Of a DNA stretch of 29,406 nt, positions 15,701 to 23,788 are shown one piece after another. This DNA is from CAYVXE01 sp964455375 (GTDB lineage: Bacteria; Zhuqueibacterota; Zhuqueibacteria; Oceanimicrobiales; Oceanimicrobiaceae). How positions within the stretch are numbered: position 1 is the stretch's first letter; every line of letters begins with the position of its first letter. The stretch is taken from assembly GCA_964455375.1 (NCBI GenBank), contig CAYVXE010000049.1, forward strand, positions 1 through 29,406. Direction: 5' to 3'. A program made the position numbers and the translations under genes. The notes beneath the pieces were generated by a model. That model was not told where the DNA came from. It ran no database searches and was given only the letters and a program-made list of their open reading frames with translations.

Positions 15701-17398
15701 CAGCCGCAACCTAGCCACAATTATCTATTTAAAATCAGTGAAACAATTTTGGATGATCTCGGCCAGCCGTGTAGCACTGAATTTACCAGCGCCGTGTCAC
15801 CGGTATTAATCGTACCGTTTCAGAATCTCCCGCAGGCATTAGCGTTTGCTGTGCAGCCGTTACCGGTCTTGCCGGGTGCTACAACCGGGTCTGTTTTCGT
15901 TACCTGGCAAAATACCGGCAAAAAAATTGAGGCATTCAGAGTGAAATGGACATCGCAAGATGCATCTTTGATAGATTCAGTAGATGTTGTTGGAGTAGAC
16001 ACCCTGCTTGTACACGGGTTGAATATTTCACAGGATTACGACTTCAGTTTGATTTCCATCGATTCGCTTGGTCAACGTTCAGAAATGAATGTCACTCAAC
16101 CGGTTACGTTTACCCCGCGTTGGGAATTTACCCCCAAAATTTCAATTGTGCACCCTGTATGTTTCAGAGACAGTGTTTCCGTTGCCTGGGGTTGGCTCGA
16201 TGAGAATATGCAGCTTACAAATCAGACGTTTGGCGCCGACAGTGTGACAGTGGAGTACAGCGTCGATGCAAATTTTTCCTTTCGTAAAGCAAACCGTACT
16301 TTGGCTGCAAACCGTACCTTAAACCTTGGGAAGAATGAAATCCCGTTTATTAACGAACAAAACGATGTTCTCTATTTCCGTGCACGGGCAGTCGACCGTT
16401 GGGGACACGTTTCTCCCTGGTCAACGGATTATAAAGAATTAGGTGCTGTTTCCGCACAATTTGACGATCTGCCGCCTGCGGTGGTGAACGTGTCGATCGA
16501 TTCGGTGCGGGCACCGTTATTGAGCGGGCCGGGAAAAGTGAGCGTTTATCTGCGCTGGCCGGATGTTTCAGATAATTGCAGCGGCTCGTGGTTTTACGAA
16601 ATTGTCCGTAACGATTCGGTGCTTGCCAGAGATACGAGTCGGACTGCCGTGCATTATTTTGTCGATCGAAATCTGATGTCCGGTGCCGACCTTTTGAATT
16701 TTGAATGGACTGTCCACGCGGTTGACAGTGTGGGTAACCGGCAGTCATTCGCTGGTGCGAGCCGGATTCCGTTGGTTGTAAATCCACCGGATTCGCTCTG
16801 GTGCTTAAATGACACGACCGTGTGTTGGCGGCCGGACAAAAATAATTTACCTGATCTGGGCGTAGAATATTTTTTGGAAGGCGCCCGCTTTGTCGAACTG
16901 TTAGGAAATCCGGTGACGAATATTTTCGCCGGTCCCATTGATACGCTTTGCACTAATTTTCGTGTACCCTGGGAAGGCGTTTTCTGGCGCATTAAAGCAC
17001 GCGTAAATGAGTTCGAAAGCGCCTGGTCGGACACATTTTTCTGCAATTTGAGAGATTTCAAAAATATCGCATCTATACAGTTTGCCCTAGAGAGTAATCA
17101 ACTGCCGGAAAAGTTTGCGCTTCTGCAAAACTATCCCAATCCGTTCAATCCGTCCACCACCATTGAATTTGCTGTAAAGAAAGCCGAGAAGGCCGGCGCA
17201 CAGGTACTCATTGAAATTTTTAACGTTGCGGGACAAAAAGTGAAAACGTTAGTGAACGAGAAAAAGATGCCCGGCAACTATTTTGCAGTGTGGAACGGGT
17301 ATGATGAAACCGGAAGCGTGGTCAGCAGCGGCTTGTATGTCTACCGAATGCGGGTGAGTAGTTTTGTGACTGTCCGTAAGATGTTGTTTTTGAAATGA
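12719..17398 (+). CDS. Giant secreted fibronectin-III-like protein with T9SS-type sorting tail
   Basis: A 1559-residue surface or secreted protein. The signal peptide is residues 1-26, ending LRAQ. An N-terminal Ig-like domain (about 28-132) has a possible disulfide in CETTC. The rest is a string of beta-sandwich (Fn3-like) repeats with recurring W-P/S-D-x-S cores such as LRWLPATDD and LRWLPAADP. A module starting F-T/A-R-G-T-S/T occurs twice (GTSN at 145-148, GTTG at 508-511), each closing with SDTV...QD...PP. The C terminus (about 1475-1559) is a FlgD/Por-secretion type domain: NYPNPFNPSTTIEF, NVAGQKVKTLVNE, GLYVYRM and a terminal basic-hydrophobic strand. This predicts type IX secretion. 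It is the first gene of the operon; AAAGGA or AGGGA precedes the ATG. I infer an adhesin or structural role; no enzyme motif is seen. Confidence 0.85.
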   Translation: MHYLTKSLRFLVGLFFLFSTVSLRAQNSLPITRFDVFGNVNARIQPGERMSLVISADASGAGILELRLEGSTPLLPARWGKEIACETTCTLTDTLYLQPTAEQCGQHTFNIVARFRQGAETVKAYRRVRISVLPQILPEAPFTRGTSNTIYWRKCNDFTHELITLPIPKSEPKQLYSLSTNDDVESDVVEQLSSGTLYGYFVKSTISVGQGLTSLLSDTVFSTQDNSPPSNVDVQSFSVDSEGSVTLRWLPATDDISYIDKYVVLRKNLNDPPGSFQLADTLNVFPVSRISPANYFPVRAENRETLYIDSGVKIKYLPELVQGSTLVKTSGKDRWNQQEKFLSFTLNVPSRIYIAMDPRIEHVPFWVDASFNFVPVRQVKTDRADGRGLDLFESKNVFPAGKVTFGGNFAEGAIFRDFADLMYVVFVKPEHDILPFASKSGVVFVDSLSEENNLKSFLYKIETMDAAGNLSEGNDFGPVILDLHRRCRPIVTHWFDFENSQQQHFARGTTGKIVVQDPQTVAACDGFRSTDSLRFQAVRENVALFSNARQEDTGVHFFDSGWISIHDLVNPFTYQFHLLPNGKDVNFVNGKTYFYRVRGKDVHGNVSAWSDTVHAVQDAFPPQDISQLTAENEAFENGSDGCIRLRWLPAADPVSGVKQYVIFRSADAGASFTRIDSVPGTQLTFCDTLSQLAGNDVFQYRIGSTDGVGNIFEFAQSSWEVNIRALRGPTIQPAANSVIRCSNGLTGVTNDSLLIAWPNFNTSGVSRYEIHIEGPASQTLVKTVNDAQATSFLCPLTFGDGFYHIRVRAFYMNGDITLFSNTLTIRKKETLQSVNNFVARQAKDATGDIILSWNHADGNELTEFQIFKWREGEQEPTSPIMTVPGDSFHLRFRFREDGLAAYQCNFFKVKVKDCFGLSSKQNSVISQYANPAPVFDSAQTVVGANFVTVCWKRPAPRVKPDDNYEVAVSVFEDSVTVDPLASVTFINKTCFTFHQPQPSHNYLFKISETILDDLGQPCSTEFTSAVSPVLIVPFQNLPQALAFAVQPLPVLPGATTGSVFVTWQNTGKKIEAFRVKWTSQDASLIDSVDVVGVDTLLVHGLNISQDYDFSLISIDSLGQRSEMNVTQPVTFTPRWEFTPKISIVHPVCFRDSVSVAWGWLDENMQLTNQTFGADSVTVEYSVDANFSFRKANRTLAANRTLNLGKNEIPFINEQNDVLYFRARAVDRWGHVSPWSTDYKELGAVSAQFDDLPPAVVNVSIDSVRAPLLSGPGKVSVYLRWPDVSDNCSGSWFYEIVRNDSVLARDTSRTAVHYFVDRNLMSGADLLNFEWTVHAVDSVGNRQSFAGASRIPLVVNPPDSLWCLNDTTVCWRPDKNNLPDLGVEYFLEGARFVELLGNPVTNIFAGPIDTLCTNFRVPWEGVFWRIKARVNEFESAWSDTFFCNLRDFKNIASIQFALESNQLPEKFALLQNYPNPFNPSTTIEFAVKKAEKAGAQVLIEIFNVAGQKVKTLVNEKKMPGNYFAVWNGYDETGSVVSSGLYVYRMRVSSFVTVRKMLFLK

Positions 17399-17404
17399 GT
17401 TCAC

Positions 17405-17433
17405 AGATTCCATCCTTTGGGAAGATGGGATCT
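17405..17433 (+). other. Intercistronic hairpin
   Basis: AGATTCCATC (17405-17414) pairs with GATGGGATCT (17424-17433) over a nine-base loop, ten pairs with one T-G wobble. It lies between the stop of the first giant gene and the start of the second. There is no T run, so it is not a standard terminator. It may protect the upstream mRNA end or tune expression between the two. Confidence 0.5.
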
Positions 17434-17456
17434 CTATGGTTGGAAGAAGAGTTGGT

Positions 17457-18671
17457 ATGGAGAAAAATATCGTGTTTCGTTCGGGGAAACGACTCGTTTT
17501 AATGACGTTGCTAGTGTGCAGTTTGTGTTCGAAAGTGTCTGCTCAGACATTGCAGTCGGACTCGCAAGTGCTCCGGCAACTCATGGAGAAAATCAAACTC
17601 GACGGCCTCAAAGGTTGCATTGAAGATGCGCCGGCAGCGCACGTTTTGACCGAACCGCGTTTCACGCAGGGGACGTCCAATGTCATCGGGATCGTTTTGC
17701 CAAATCTCGATACAACCGCTTTCGACCCGGCAAATATCAAAGATCCGTTTGTTATTACCAACGTCAGCAATTCCATCGGAACGCAGGTTCTGCCTTTTCC
17801 ACGGCCGGTGACTTTCCCTGCCTCCGGGAATACGCAGGAAACGGTCGCCTCGTTACAAAACGGCGTCACCTACTTTTATTCCACCGCCTTATTTCTGCCG
17901 GTTTGCCTGGTAAACTGCGATGCTGTCGTGGACACGAGTCAATTGGAAATCCACTGCAGTCCGTTCAGTGACACCACGATGTCCATTCAGGACACAGAGG
18001 CGCCGGTGGTTCAAGATATTGAGATTCCGCAGCTTGCAACAACTGCAGTCTCCGGATGGCTCAATCGATCCGTGTTTGAAGTCCGTGCCGGACTCTCGGA
18101 CCAGGCAGGGGTCTGGCAGGGATTTTTGTATCGCAAAAAATGTTCCCAGAATGTCTGGAATTTAGTGGCAGACACAACTTTTTCCGGCGTGCTGTCGTCT
18201 GCGGGATTTGTATTTAAGGAAACGGCGGCAACGCATTTTGTGCAAAACCTGCCGGACGGCTGTTATGAATTTCGCATCGAAGGCAAGGACGCCACACACA
18301 CGCCGGAGAGCTTTTTCCCAAATTTTCAGTTGGCGGGTAACGGCGGGATACCGGCAGATTACGCAGCCGCTCAGTTGAAAATTCAAATCGATACCACGCC
18401 GCCGCAACCAGTTGTTTTAACCTGCCTCCAGGAACAGAATACAATTTTGCTAACGTGGAGTGCGTCTGTAGACCCGGCGCCGGGGATTGGGCTGAAAGGA
18501 TACCGCATTTTGAAAGATGAGGTTTTGATAGCAACGGTCGCCGGTACGGACTCGATTTTCATGGATGATTTTTCAGACGTGGGAACGAAAGAAAGCCTTA
18601 CCTATCAGGTGCAGCCCCTGGATTCTCTTGGCAATGTGCAGACGACTGGCGGGCAAGCTGAATGTACCTTC
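17457..18671 (+). CDS. Second giant Fn3-like secreted protein, 5' part up to assembly gap
   Basis: The 405 codons before the N run. ATG17457 is preferred over in-frame ATG17436 because it gives a clean signal peptide (residues 1-30, ending KVSAQ), has GGAAGAAGAG in front, and leaves the hairpin outside the coding region. It starts with the same F-T-Q-G-T-S-N module as the first giant protein (GTSN at 72-75), closing with SDTTMSIQDTEAPVVQD. A sandwich domain and then an Fn3 repeat with GYRILKDEVLIATVAGTD and YQVQPLDSLGNVQTTGGQAE follow. The last codon before the gap is complete. It almost certainly continues in the segment starting at 18772, whose first repeat is a close relative. Confidence 0.75.
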
Positions 18672-18771
18672 NNNNNNNNNNNNNNNNNNNNNNNNNNNNN
18701 NNNNNNNNNNNNNNNNNNNNNNNNNNNNNNNNNNNNNNNNNNNNNNNNNNNNNNNNNNNNNNNNNNNNNNN
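18672..18771. other. Assembly gap of 100 N
   Basis: Exactly 100 unknown bases, the usual placeholder for a gap of unspecified length. The coding frame before ends on a codon boundary at 18671, while the frame after starts at 18772, so a true length of 100 would break the gene. The real gap is more likely a multiple of three. Related Fn3 repeats on both sides suggest the break was caused by repeats. Confidence 0.95.
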
Positions 18772-19920
18772 TGCTTTCAACTGCAAAACGCTAATGGCAT
18801 CCGTATCGAGTGGAGTCCTGTTGCCGATGGAGAAAATTGCAGTGGATTGGCCGGCTACCGGATTTTGCGCAACAACAATTTCATTACTGAAGTTGCTCCA
18901 ACGGACACCCATTACGATGATATATTTTCTGAGCAGCAGGGCAGTGCAACATTTATGTACCAGGTTCAACCATTTGACTCCGTGGGCAATATTCAACAGT
19001 CCGGCGGTAAGGCAGAGTGCGATTATCAGGGATTGGCAACGATAGCGATTGCGCCTTTGCCGGAATTCCTGCCGGGTTTCGAGAGTGACGCCTGCTGGTC
19101 GGTTTCCGGACCGCTTGCGAAGCTCCAGCTTTTTAGGAATGAGGGGACAGATTTCATGAAGTCAGATTCTTTTGCGGTGACATCCTCTGCTTTTTCAAAC
19201 GGGTGCAGACATTTTAGCGATCTGAAAGATGGACGGGCTTACGTCTATTGGCTAAAAGGCACCGACGCGCAAGCAAGAGTAACTTTTTCAGATACTGTTT
19301 TTACCACCCAGGATGCGACGTTGCCGGTTGTTGATGATTTGTCGTTGCCGGCAGGGGAACTGGTCAACAACCAGGTTTGGACGTACTCGCGGGATATCGA
19401 GTTAAGCGTTTCGGCGCATGATGTGCCGCCCGGCAAAGTCCGTCAGGTGAAAATTTTCGAAAACGGAATACCCACAGCTACGATTGATTTCAGCGAGCCC
19501 TTTCAGCAGAGCGTTCAGCGTATTTCGTACTCTTTGAGCAGTTCCATCGCCAGGACGACAAAGATCGACCTGCAGGTTGTGGTTGTGGATGGTGCCGGTA
19601 ACCGGAGTCTTCCAAAAAAACTGGAATTGTATTTACAGGAAAATGCTGCCGCTATGTTTGCATTTCCCAATCCGTTTAATCCTGAAACCGGGAATATGAC
19701 CATCCGGTTAACCGACACGGCGGAGACCGAAGTGAAAATTTATGATTTTTTTGGAAATTTAGTACAGACGCTGAATCAAAAAGCGGGAAGCCATGATTTT
19801 CTCTGGAACGGCCGTAATGGTCTCGGTGAAATGGTGGCGAACGGCGGTTACGTTTGCATCGGTACGAAAACGCACCAGCGGTTTAAGATTGGAGTCGTGA
19901 AACGGAGATTTGTGAATTAG
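18772..19920 (+). CDS. Second giant Fn3-like secreted protein, 3' part after assembly gap
   Basis: The 382 codons after the N run, ending TAG 19918-19920. The first repeat (GYRILRNNNFITEVAPTD, YQVQPFDSVGNIQQSGGKAE) mirrors the repeat just before the gap, so both parts belong to one protein. Next is a divergent copy of the shared module (LPEFLPGFESDACW..., closing SDTVFTTQDATLPVVDD) and a further sandwich domain. The C terminus is a sorting/FlgD-like domain: FAFPNPFNPETGNMTIRL, VKIYDFFGNLVQTLNQ, FLWNGRNGLGEMVANGGYV, ending KIGVVKRRFVN. This again predicts type IX export. The stop lies only four bases before the next gene, indicating co-translation with the PorV-like gene. Confidence 0.78.
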   Translation, partial: CFQLQNANGIRIEWSPVADGENCSGLAGYRILRNNNFITEVAPTDTHYDDIFSEQQGSATFMYQVQPFDSVGNIQQSGGKAECDYQGLATIAIAPLPEFLPGFESDACWSVSGPLAKLQLFRNEGTDFMKSDSFAVTSSAFSNGCRHFSDLKDGRAYVYWLKGTDAQARVTFSDTVFTTQDATLPVVDDLSLPAGELVNNQVWTYSRDIELSVSAHDVPPGKVRQVKIFENGIPTATIDFSEPFQQSVQRISYSLSSSIARTTKIDLQVVVVDGAGNRSLPKKLELYLQENAAAMFAFPNPFNPETGNMTIRLTDTAETEVKIYDFFGNLVQTLNQKAGSHDFLWNGRNGLGEMVANGGYVCIGTKTHQRFKIGVVKRRFVN

Positions 19921-19924
19921 ACTC

Positions 19925-22036
19925 ATGCGCGCAATAAAACAAATATTATTAAATCTTGCAATTATTTTGGTTCTGCTCTTCTCCGGGGATGCCCTTTTTG
20001 CCCAGGGTAGCGCCGGACAGGCCGGTGAGTTTTTGCGTTGGGGCGTCGGGCCGAAAGCGTTGGGACTGGGCAGGGCATTCACCTCCGTGGCCGATGACGC
20101 CAGCGCCATGTACTGGAATGCAGCGGGATTGACGTCACTTACCCGAACCGGCGGCACCATGATGTTCATGCACATTCCGTTACGCAACGGAGCCTCGGTG
20201 AACTATCTCGCGGGGGCCGTTCCCATGCGGTTGTTCTTTCTGAAAAATGCACCGACGAACCCGTTTTTAAATGCCCTGCAAAATTTGGATTTGGGACTTG
20301 GTGTTTTGTGGCATTCACTGGGCGATTTTCAGTTTTATGGCGCCGACGGCAAAGCAGTGGAAAATCAATCAAACAATAGCATTGGCGCATCGGCGGTGTA
20401 CGTGTCAGCGTCTTACCCGCTGAATGCAATTTTCCCGGGCTTGTCTGCAGAAGGACCTCTACGCTGGTCAAATTTCTTTAAAGGGGATTTTAGTTTCGGG
20501 TTGACCACCAAGTGGATTCGTCAGGATCTGTTTGGTTTCAGCGGCTCGGCTACCGGATTTGATGTGGGGTTTAAATATAAGCATTATTCGGAATTGTTTC
20601 AGTTGGGGTTTTCGTTGCGTGATTTCACCGGTTCATCGCTCAATTTCAAAGAACAAATTACCGGTGATCATATACCAACGTATGGCGTTTTGGGCGTTTC
20701 GGTCAGTCCGCCTTTGGGGCGATTGCGAGGCCTGCTGCTGTCGTTTGATTACGGTGTGGTACAGCCGGGAAAACGAAAACGCGATGTCATGTTTGGAGTG
20801 GAATATGACCTTTCAGTTTTGAACCCGAAAATGCCGGTAAAGCTGCGGGTAGGGGCAAACTCAAATCAGGAAGCATTTACAGTGGGAATTAATTTCAGTC
20901 CTGAAACGGTCTTAGGCAGCAATTGGATTCCGCATGGCGACATAACCTACGCGAATCAACGCAGCGCCTTCGATGCTGTGGGTGAGCGCTATGCCATTTC
21001 CATTGACAGGAATCCGTTTACAGCCCGTTACTGGTACATGAACGCTATGGCACATTATCCAGCCGCGGAATGCGGCGTAACGTTTGATGACAGTCGTTAT
21101 CATCAAGTTCTCGGCTATCTCAAAAATACCGAAAAAGCGAAAAATCCAGGTAAACGTGCCTACCGTTTTGAGGCTGCTTTGTTGAGGGGTGATATTGAAT
21201 TTCAAAAAACCCTTTTCGAATTCAAGGCTGCGAAGGGGACAAATTTGCGGCAAGAATTTCAAAGGAAATTTAAAAACGTCAGCAGGTTGTTTTCAAGGCG
21301 TGCAACTCAATATCGACAATTGGATTCCGGAAAAAACGAAAGGGACCCTCAACTGCTTTTTCAATCATTTAGCAGTTACGTGCAATCATTGATTCTCAGT
21401 GGAGACGAAGAAGCCGCAGTTGCTTTATGCAAAAACCAGGGTCGAAATTGGGTCGTACATGGTGATCTACTGATGGATGCTGCAGGAAGACCAGTACCGG
21501 AGCGGAAAGCTGCACTCGTTTACTTACAAGCTTACGCATTATACAAAGCTAAGAAGTTTAATGCAGCTTTGCAACTTCTGGACGCACAGACGCCGCAAAA
21601 TCAGATGGCGCATTTTCTGGAGGGGCACATCGCTTTTCTGCAAGGGGATTACCAAAAAGTGTTGAGTTGTGTTGATGACGTCCATTTAAACCAAACGTCT
21701 TTTTCCGGTCTAATCCATCTGCCCGTGACTTCTGACTGCACCTATGGCGATGAGCTTCTCTTTATGAAAGGCGCGTCAATATTTAAATTGTCCGGCAAGC
21801 CGTTGAGTTCTGATTATCTAAATGCATTTGCAAATATTTTGCGATATTTTCCAAGGTCAGATTTAGCAAAATTTTTAAACGGTGACGATAAACTTTTTGC
21901 AAAACTCATTCAGTATCAGGCAAACAGGAATACAGAAAAATTAAACGTGTTGGTGAATAAAATGATTCAATCTTATTTATATTCCTTTTCGGAAGGAGCG
22001 CTGCAAGTGGAAACGTACACATATAATTATAGATGA
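19925..22036 (+). CDS. PorV/PorQ-like outer-membrane barrel with C-terminal TPR extension
   Basis: A 703-residue protein. The signal peptide is about 1-27 (ending LFAQ). The mature N terminus is the family signature of PorV/PorQ (UPF0164-type) proteins: GSAGQAGEFLRWGVGPKALG, then AFTSVADDASAMYWNAAGL. A FadL-like beta barrel runs to about residue 350. In type IX secretion, PorV is the outer-membrane shuttle that binds the C-terminal sorting domains of cargo. Unlike PorV, which is about 390 residues, this protein continues with an all-helical part (about 400-703) containing TPR-like pairs (ALVYLQAYALYKAKKFNAAL, AHFLEGHIAFLQGDYQKVL). It follows the two sorting-tail proteins by four bases, suggesting they are its cargo (inference). 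No good Shine-Dalgarno; translation is probably coupled. Confidence 0.82.
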   Translation: MRAIKQILLNLAIILVLLFSGDALFAQGSAGQAGEFLRWGVGPKALGLGRAFTSVADDASAMYWNAAGLTSLTRTGGTMMFMHIPLRNGASVNYLAGAVPMRLFFLKNAPTNPFLNALQNLDLGLGVLWHSLGDFQFYGADGKAVENQSNNSIGASAVYVSASYPLNAIFPGLSAEGPLRWSNFFKGDFSFGLTTKWIRQDLFGFSGSATGFDVGFKYKHYSELFQLGFSLRDFTGSSLNFKEQITGDHIPTYGVLGVSVSPPLGRLRGLLLSFDYGVVQPGKRKRDVMFGVEYDLSVLNPKMPVKLRVGANSNQEAFTVGINFSPETVLGSNWIPHGDITYANQRSAFDAVGERYAISIDRNPFTARYWYMNAMAHYPAAECGVTFDDSRYHQVLGYLKNTEKAKNPGKRAYRFEAALLRGDIEFQKTLFEFKAAKGTNLRQEFQRKFKNVSRLFSRRATQYRQLDSGKNERDPQLLFQSFSSYVQSLILSGDEEAAVALCKNQGRNWVVHGDLLMDAAGRPVPERKAALVYLQAYALYKAKKFNAALQLLDAQTPQNQMAHFLEGHIAFLQGDYQKVLSCVDDVHLNQTSFSGLIHLPVTSDCTYGDELLFMKGASIFKLSGKPLSSDYLNAFANILRYFPRSDLAKFLNGDDKLFAKLIQYQANRNTEKLNVLVNKMIQSYLYSFSEGALQVETYTYNYR

Positions 22037-22074
22037 TGAATCCTTATATGTGAAATATTAAGCGAGGTGACGTT

Positions 22075-23748
22075 ATGAATAAAGAAAAGAGATTATCTGT
22101 GACTGTTCTGACATGTGTCCTGGCCTGGTCATTATTATTTGGATTTGGCAAACAATCGATGGCACAGAACGCTTATGAAATGACGATTTCCGACATTTCG
22201 TACGAGAAGGTCTATAAAAATTGGTTACTCTTGCCCACAAAAGTAGATTTGAAAGTCGATTGGTTGATCAGTGAGAAACAGAATTCTCCGCAAGGCAATG
22301 AAAGATATTTAGATCCTCAAGATCTACGATTTTCTTATCGCATCACACTTATGGATGAAAAAGGGCAGGCCGTTACTGTGCGTGAAGAAGTCAAGCGCAC
22401 GGGTTCGGTTGTCTTTCCTTCTGTGCAGGTGGGTGGCAAATTTTTCATTAAAGTTCAGGCTTTCGATGAAAATGGTGTGCTTGTTGCCGAATCCAATACA
22501 GCAACCATGGTCGTTGGTAAGGGGGAAGGGGAATTCGCCTCTGTCCTGGGGAAAAGTTGGGTGTATTATTTGAGTCCCGGCAGATGGCAATTGGCCACTT
22601 TGGGCAAAGCCGATATTTATGATCACTCAACGGTTTTAGGAAAAGCCGCTTTCATCTTTTTATCCGTGACGGGATTGTTAAGCTGTCTAATCCTCTTTCT
22701 TTATTCTACACGCACCTTATATTTGGGAAATGTGTTTCCGTTCAAGCGTTCGAAAAAAGAACTGTTGTGGTCATTTTCCATGAGCTGTGACAAATCGTAT
22801 GAAAATCGTTTGACCAACAAGTTTAAGTTTGTTCTCAAAGCCTGGGAAATGATTGCGTCCAAAAGCAGAAGTGTGGCAGACCGGGCGGTGAAAAATATCC
22901 CGGAAGCATTGAGTTCAACGGAAAAAATGGCTTCGGTGGATGTGGCTTGTATGGAATACTGGACGTCAGACGGGGACAAAGCTATAGCTACCATCGGCGA
23001 TATTATTTCCTTTCCAATAAATCATCAAATGGAGTCGAATCCGGATGGGGTAATGACCGAGCTGGTGGTAAAAATCGAGGACAGTTTCCATGAATTGATT
23101 TATGATGAAAATGCCAACGGCAATGGTTTCACCAACGGAGTTCACGTTAACGGTAACGGCATTCCACATCATTTAAAATTAAATAAAGAACACATGGAAG
23201 CGTTGATCAATGAAATTTATGAACCGGTTGAGATGGATGATAAATTATTTGCACGCCTGCGCAAATGGCTGCTCAGGAAAGGCGTTTTTGATTTAAAGAA
23301 AGGTCTCGAGCCCTTTCCGACGAGTAAGATCATCCGGGCGGGTTTGGATATTCATCGCATGAACGGCTATCGCTGGCTCAAGCCGACAGAAGAGGTGAAA
23401 CGTGCATTCGAAGACCGTGCATCAACGGAGATTGAGACCTTGCGCAGGAAATCGAAAATTGACTGGTTCTGGAACTACGGTGCCCTGGCGCCTCTTGTAG
23501 GTCTCTTCGGGACTGTGACCGGCATTACCTTTGCTTTCCAGGAACTTTCCAAAGCCAATATGAATCCCGATTTTGCTAACACAATCCAAATGTTAAGTCA
23601 TGGTATATTTGAGGCTTTGTGGACGACAATTTTCGGATTGGCAAATGGCATCGTATTTGTGATTATTTATTATTATTACAAACACAAGTTAGATTGGATT
23701 TATGCAAAATGGGAAGAAATTTACGTGCACATTACAGAAAAATTGTAA
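22075..23748 (+). CDS. ExbB/TolQ/MotA-family proton channel with periplasmic beta-sandwich domain
   Basis: A 557-residue inner-membrane protein. Residues 1-31 look like a cleaved signal peptide (ending SMAQ). Residues 32-150 form an Fn3-like sandwich (KFFIKVQAFDENGVLVAESN). TM1 is 191-213. A very long cytoplasmic section (214-465, with an Asn/Gly-rich linker at 346-363) ends in the family helix FEDRASTEIETLRRK. The conserved core is LAPLVGLFGTVTGITFAFQE (471-490, TM2) and IFEALWTTIFGLANGIVF (511-528, TM3). ExbB and TolQ usually have about 230 residues and a loop near 110 residues, so both the periplasmic domain and loop are additions. It would form the stator with the two ExbD proteins that follow and convert proton flow into movement. 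Shine-Dalgarno GAGGTGA precedes the ATG. Confidence 0.85.
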   Translation: MNKEKRLSVTVLTCVLAWSLLFGFGKQSMAQNAYEMTISDISYEKVYKNWLLLPTKVDLKVDWLISEKQNSPQGNERYLDPQDLRFSYRITLMDEKGQAVTVREEVKRTGSVVFPSVQVGGKFFIKVQAFDENGVLVAESNTATMVVGKGEGEFASVLGKSWVYYLSPGRWQLATLGKADIYDHSTVLGKAAFIFLSVTGLLSCLILFLYSTRTLYLGNVFPFKRSKKELLWSFSMSCDKSYENRLTNKFKFVLKAWEMIASKSRSVADRAVKNIPEALSSTEKMASVDVACMEYWTSDGDKAIATIGDIISFPINHQMESNPDGVMTELVVKIEDSFHELIYDENANGNGFTNGVHVNGNGIPHHLKLNKEHMEALINEIYEPVEMDDKLFARLRKWLLRKGVFDLKKGLEPFPTSKIIRAGLDIHRMNGYRWLKPTEEVKRAFEDRASTEIETLRRKSKIDWFWNYGALAPLVGLFGTVTGITFAFQELSKANMNPDFANTIQMLSHGIFEALWTTIFGLANGIVFVIIYYYYKHKLDWIYAKWEEIYVHITEKL

Positions 23749-23788
23749 ATATGTGTTGCCAAAACTAATGCAATAAGTCAAATGAATC

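Noticed and set aside
18565..18671. Open frame just before the N run in the frame of the downstream segment
   Set aside because: It is out of frame with the real coding sequence (17457-18671) and only appears continuous because the N run was read as 100 bases.
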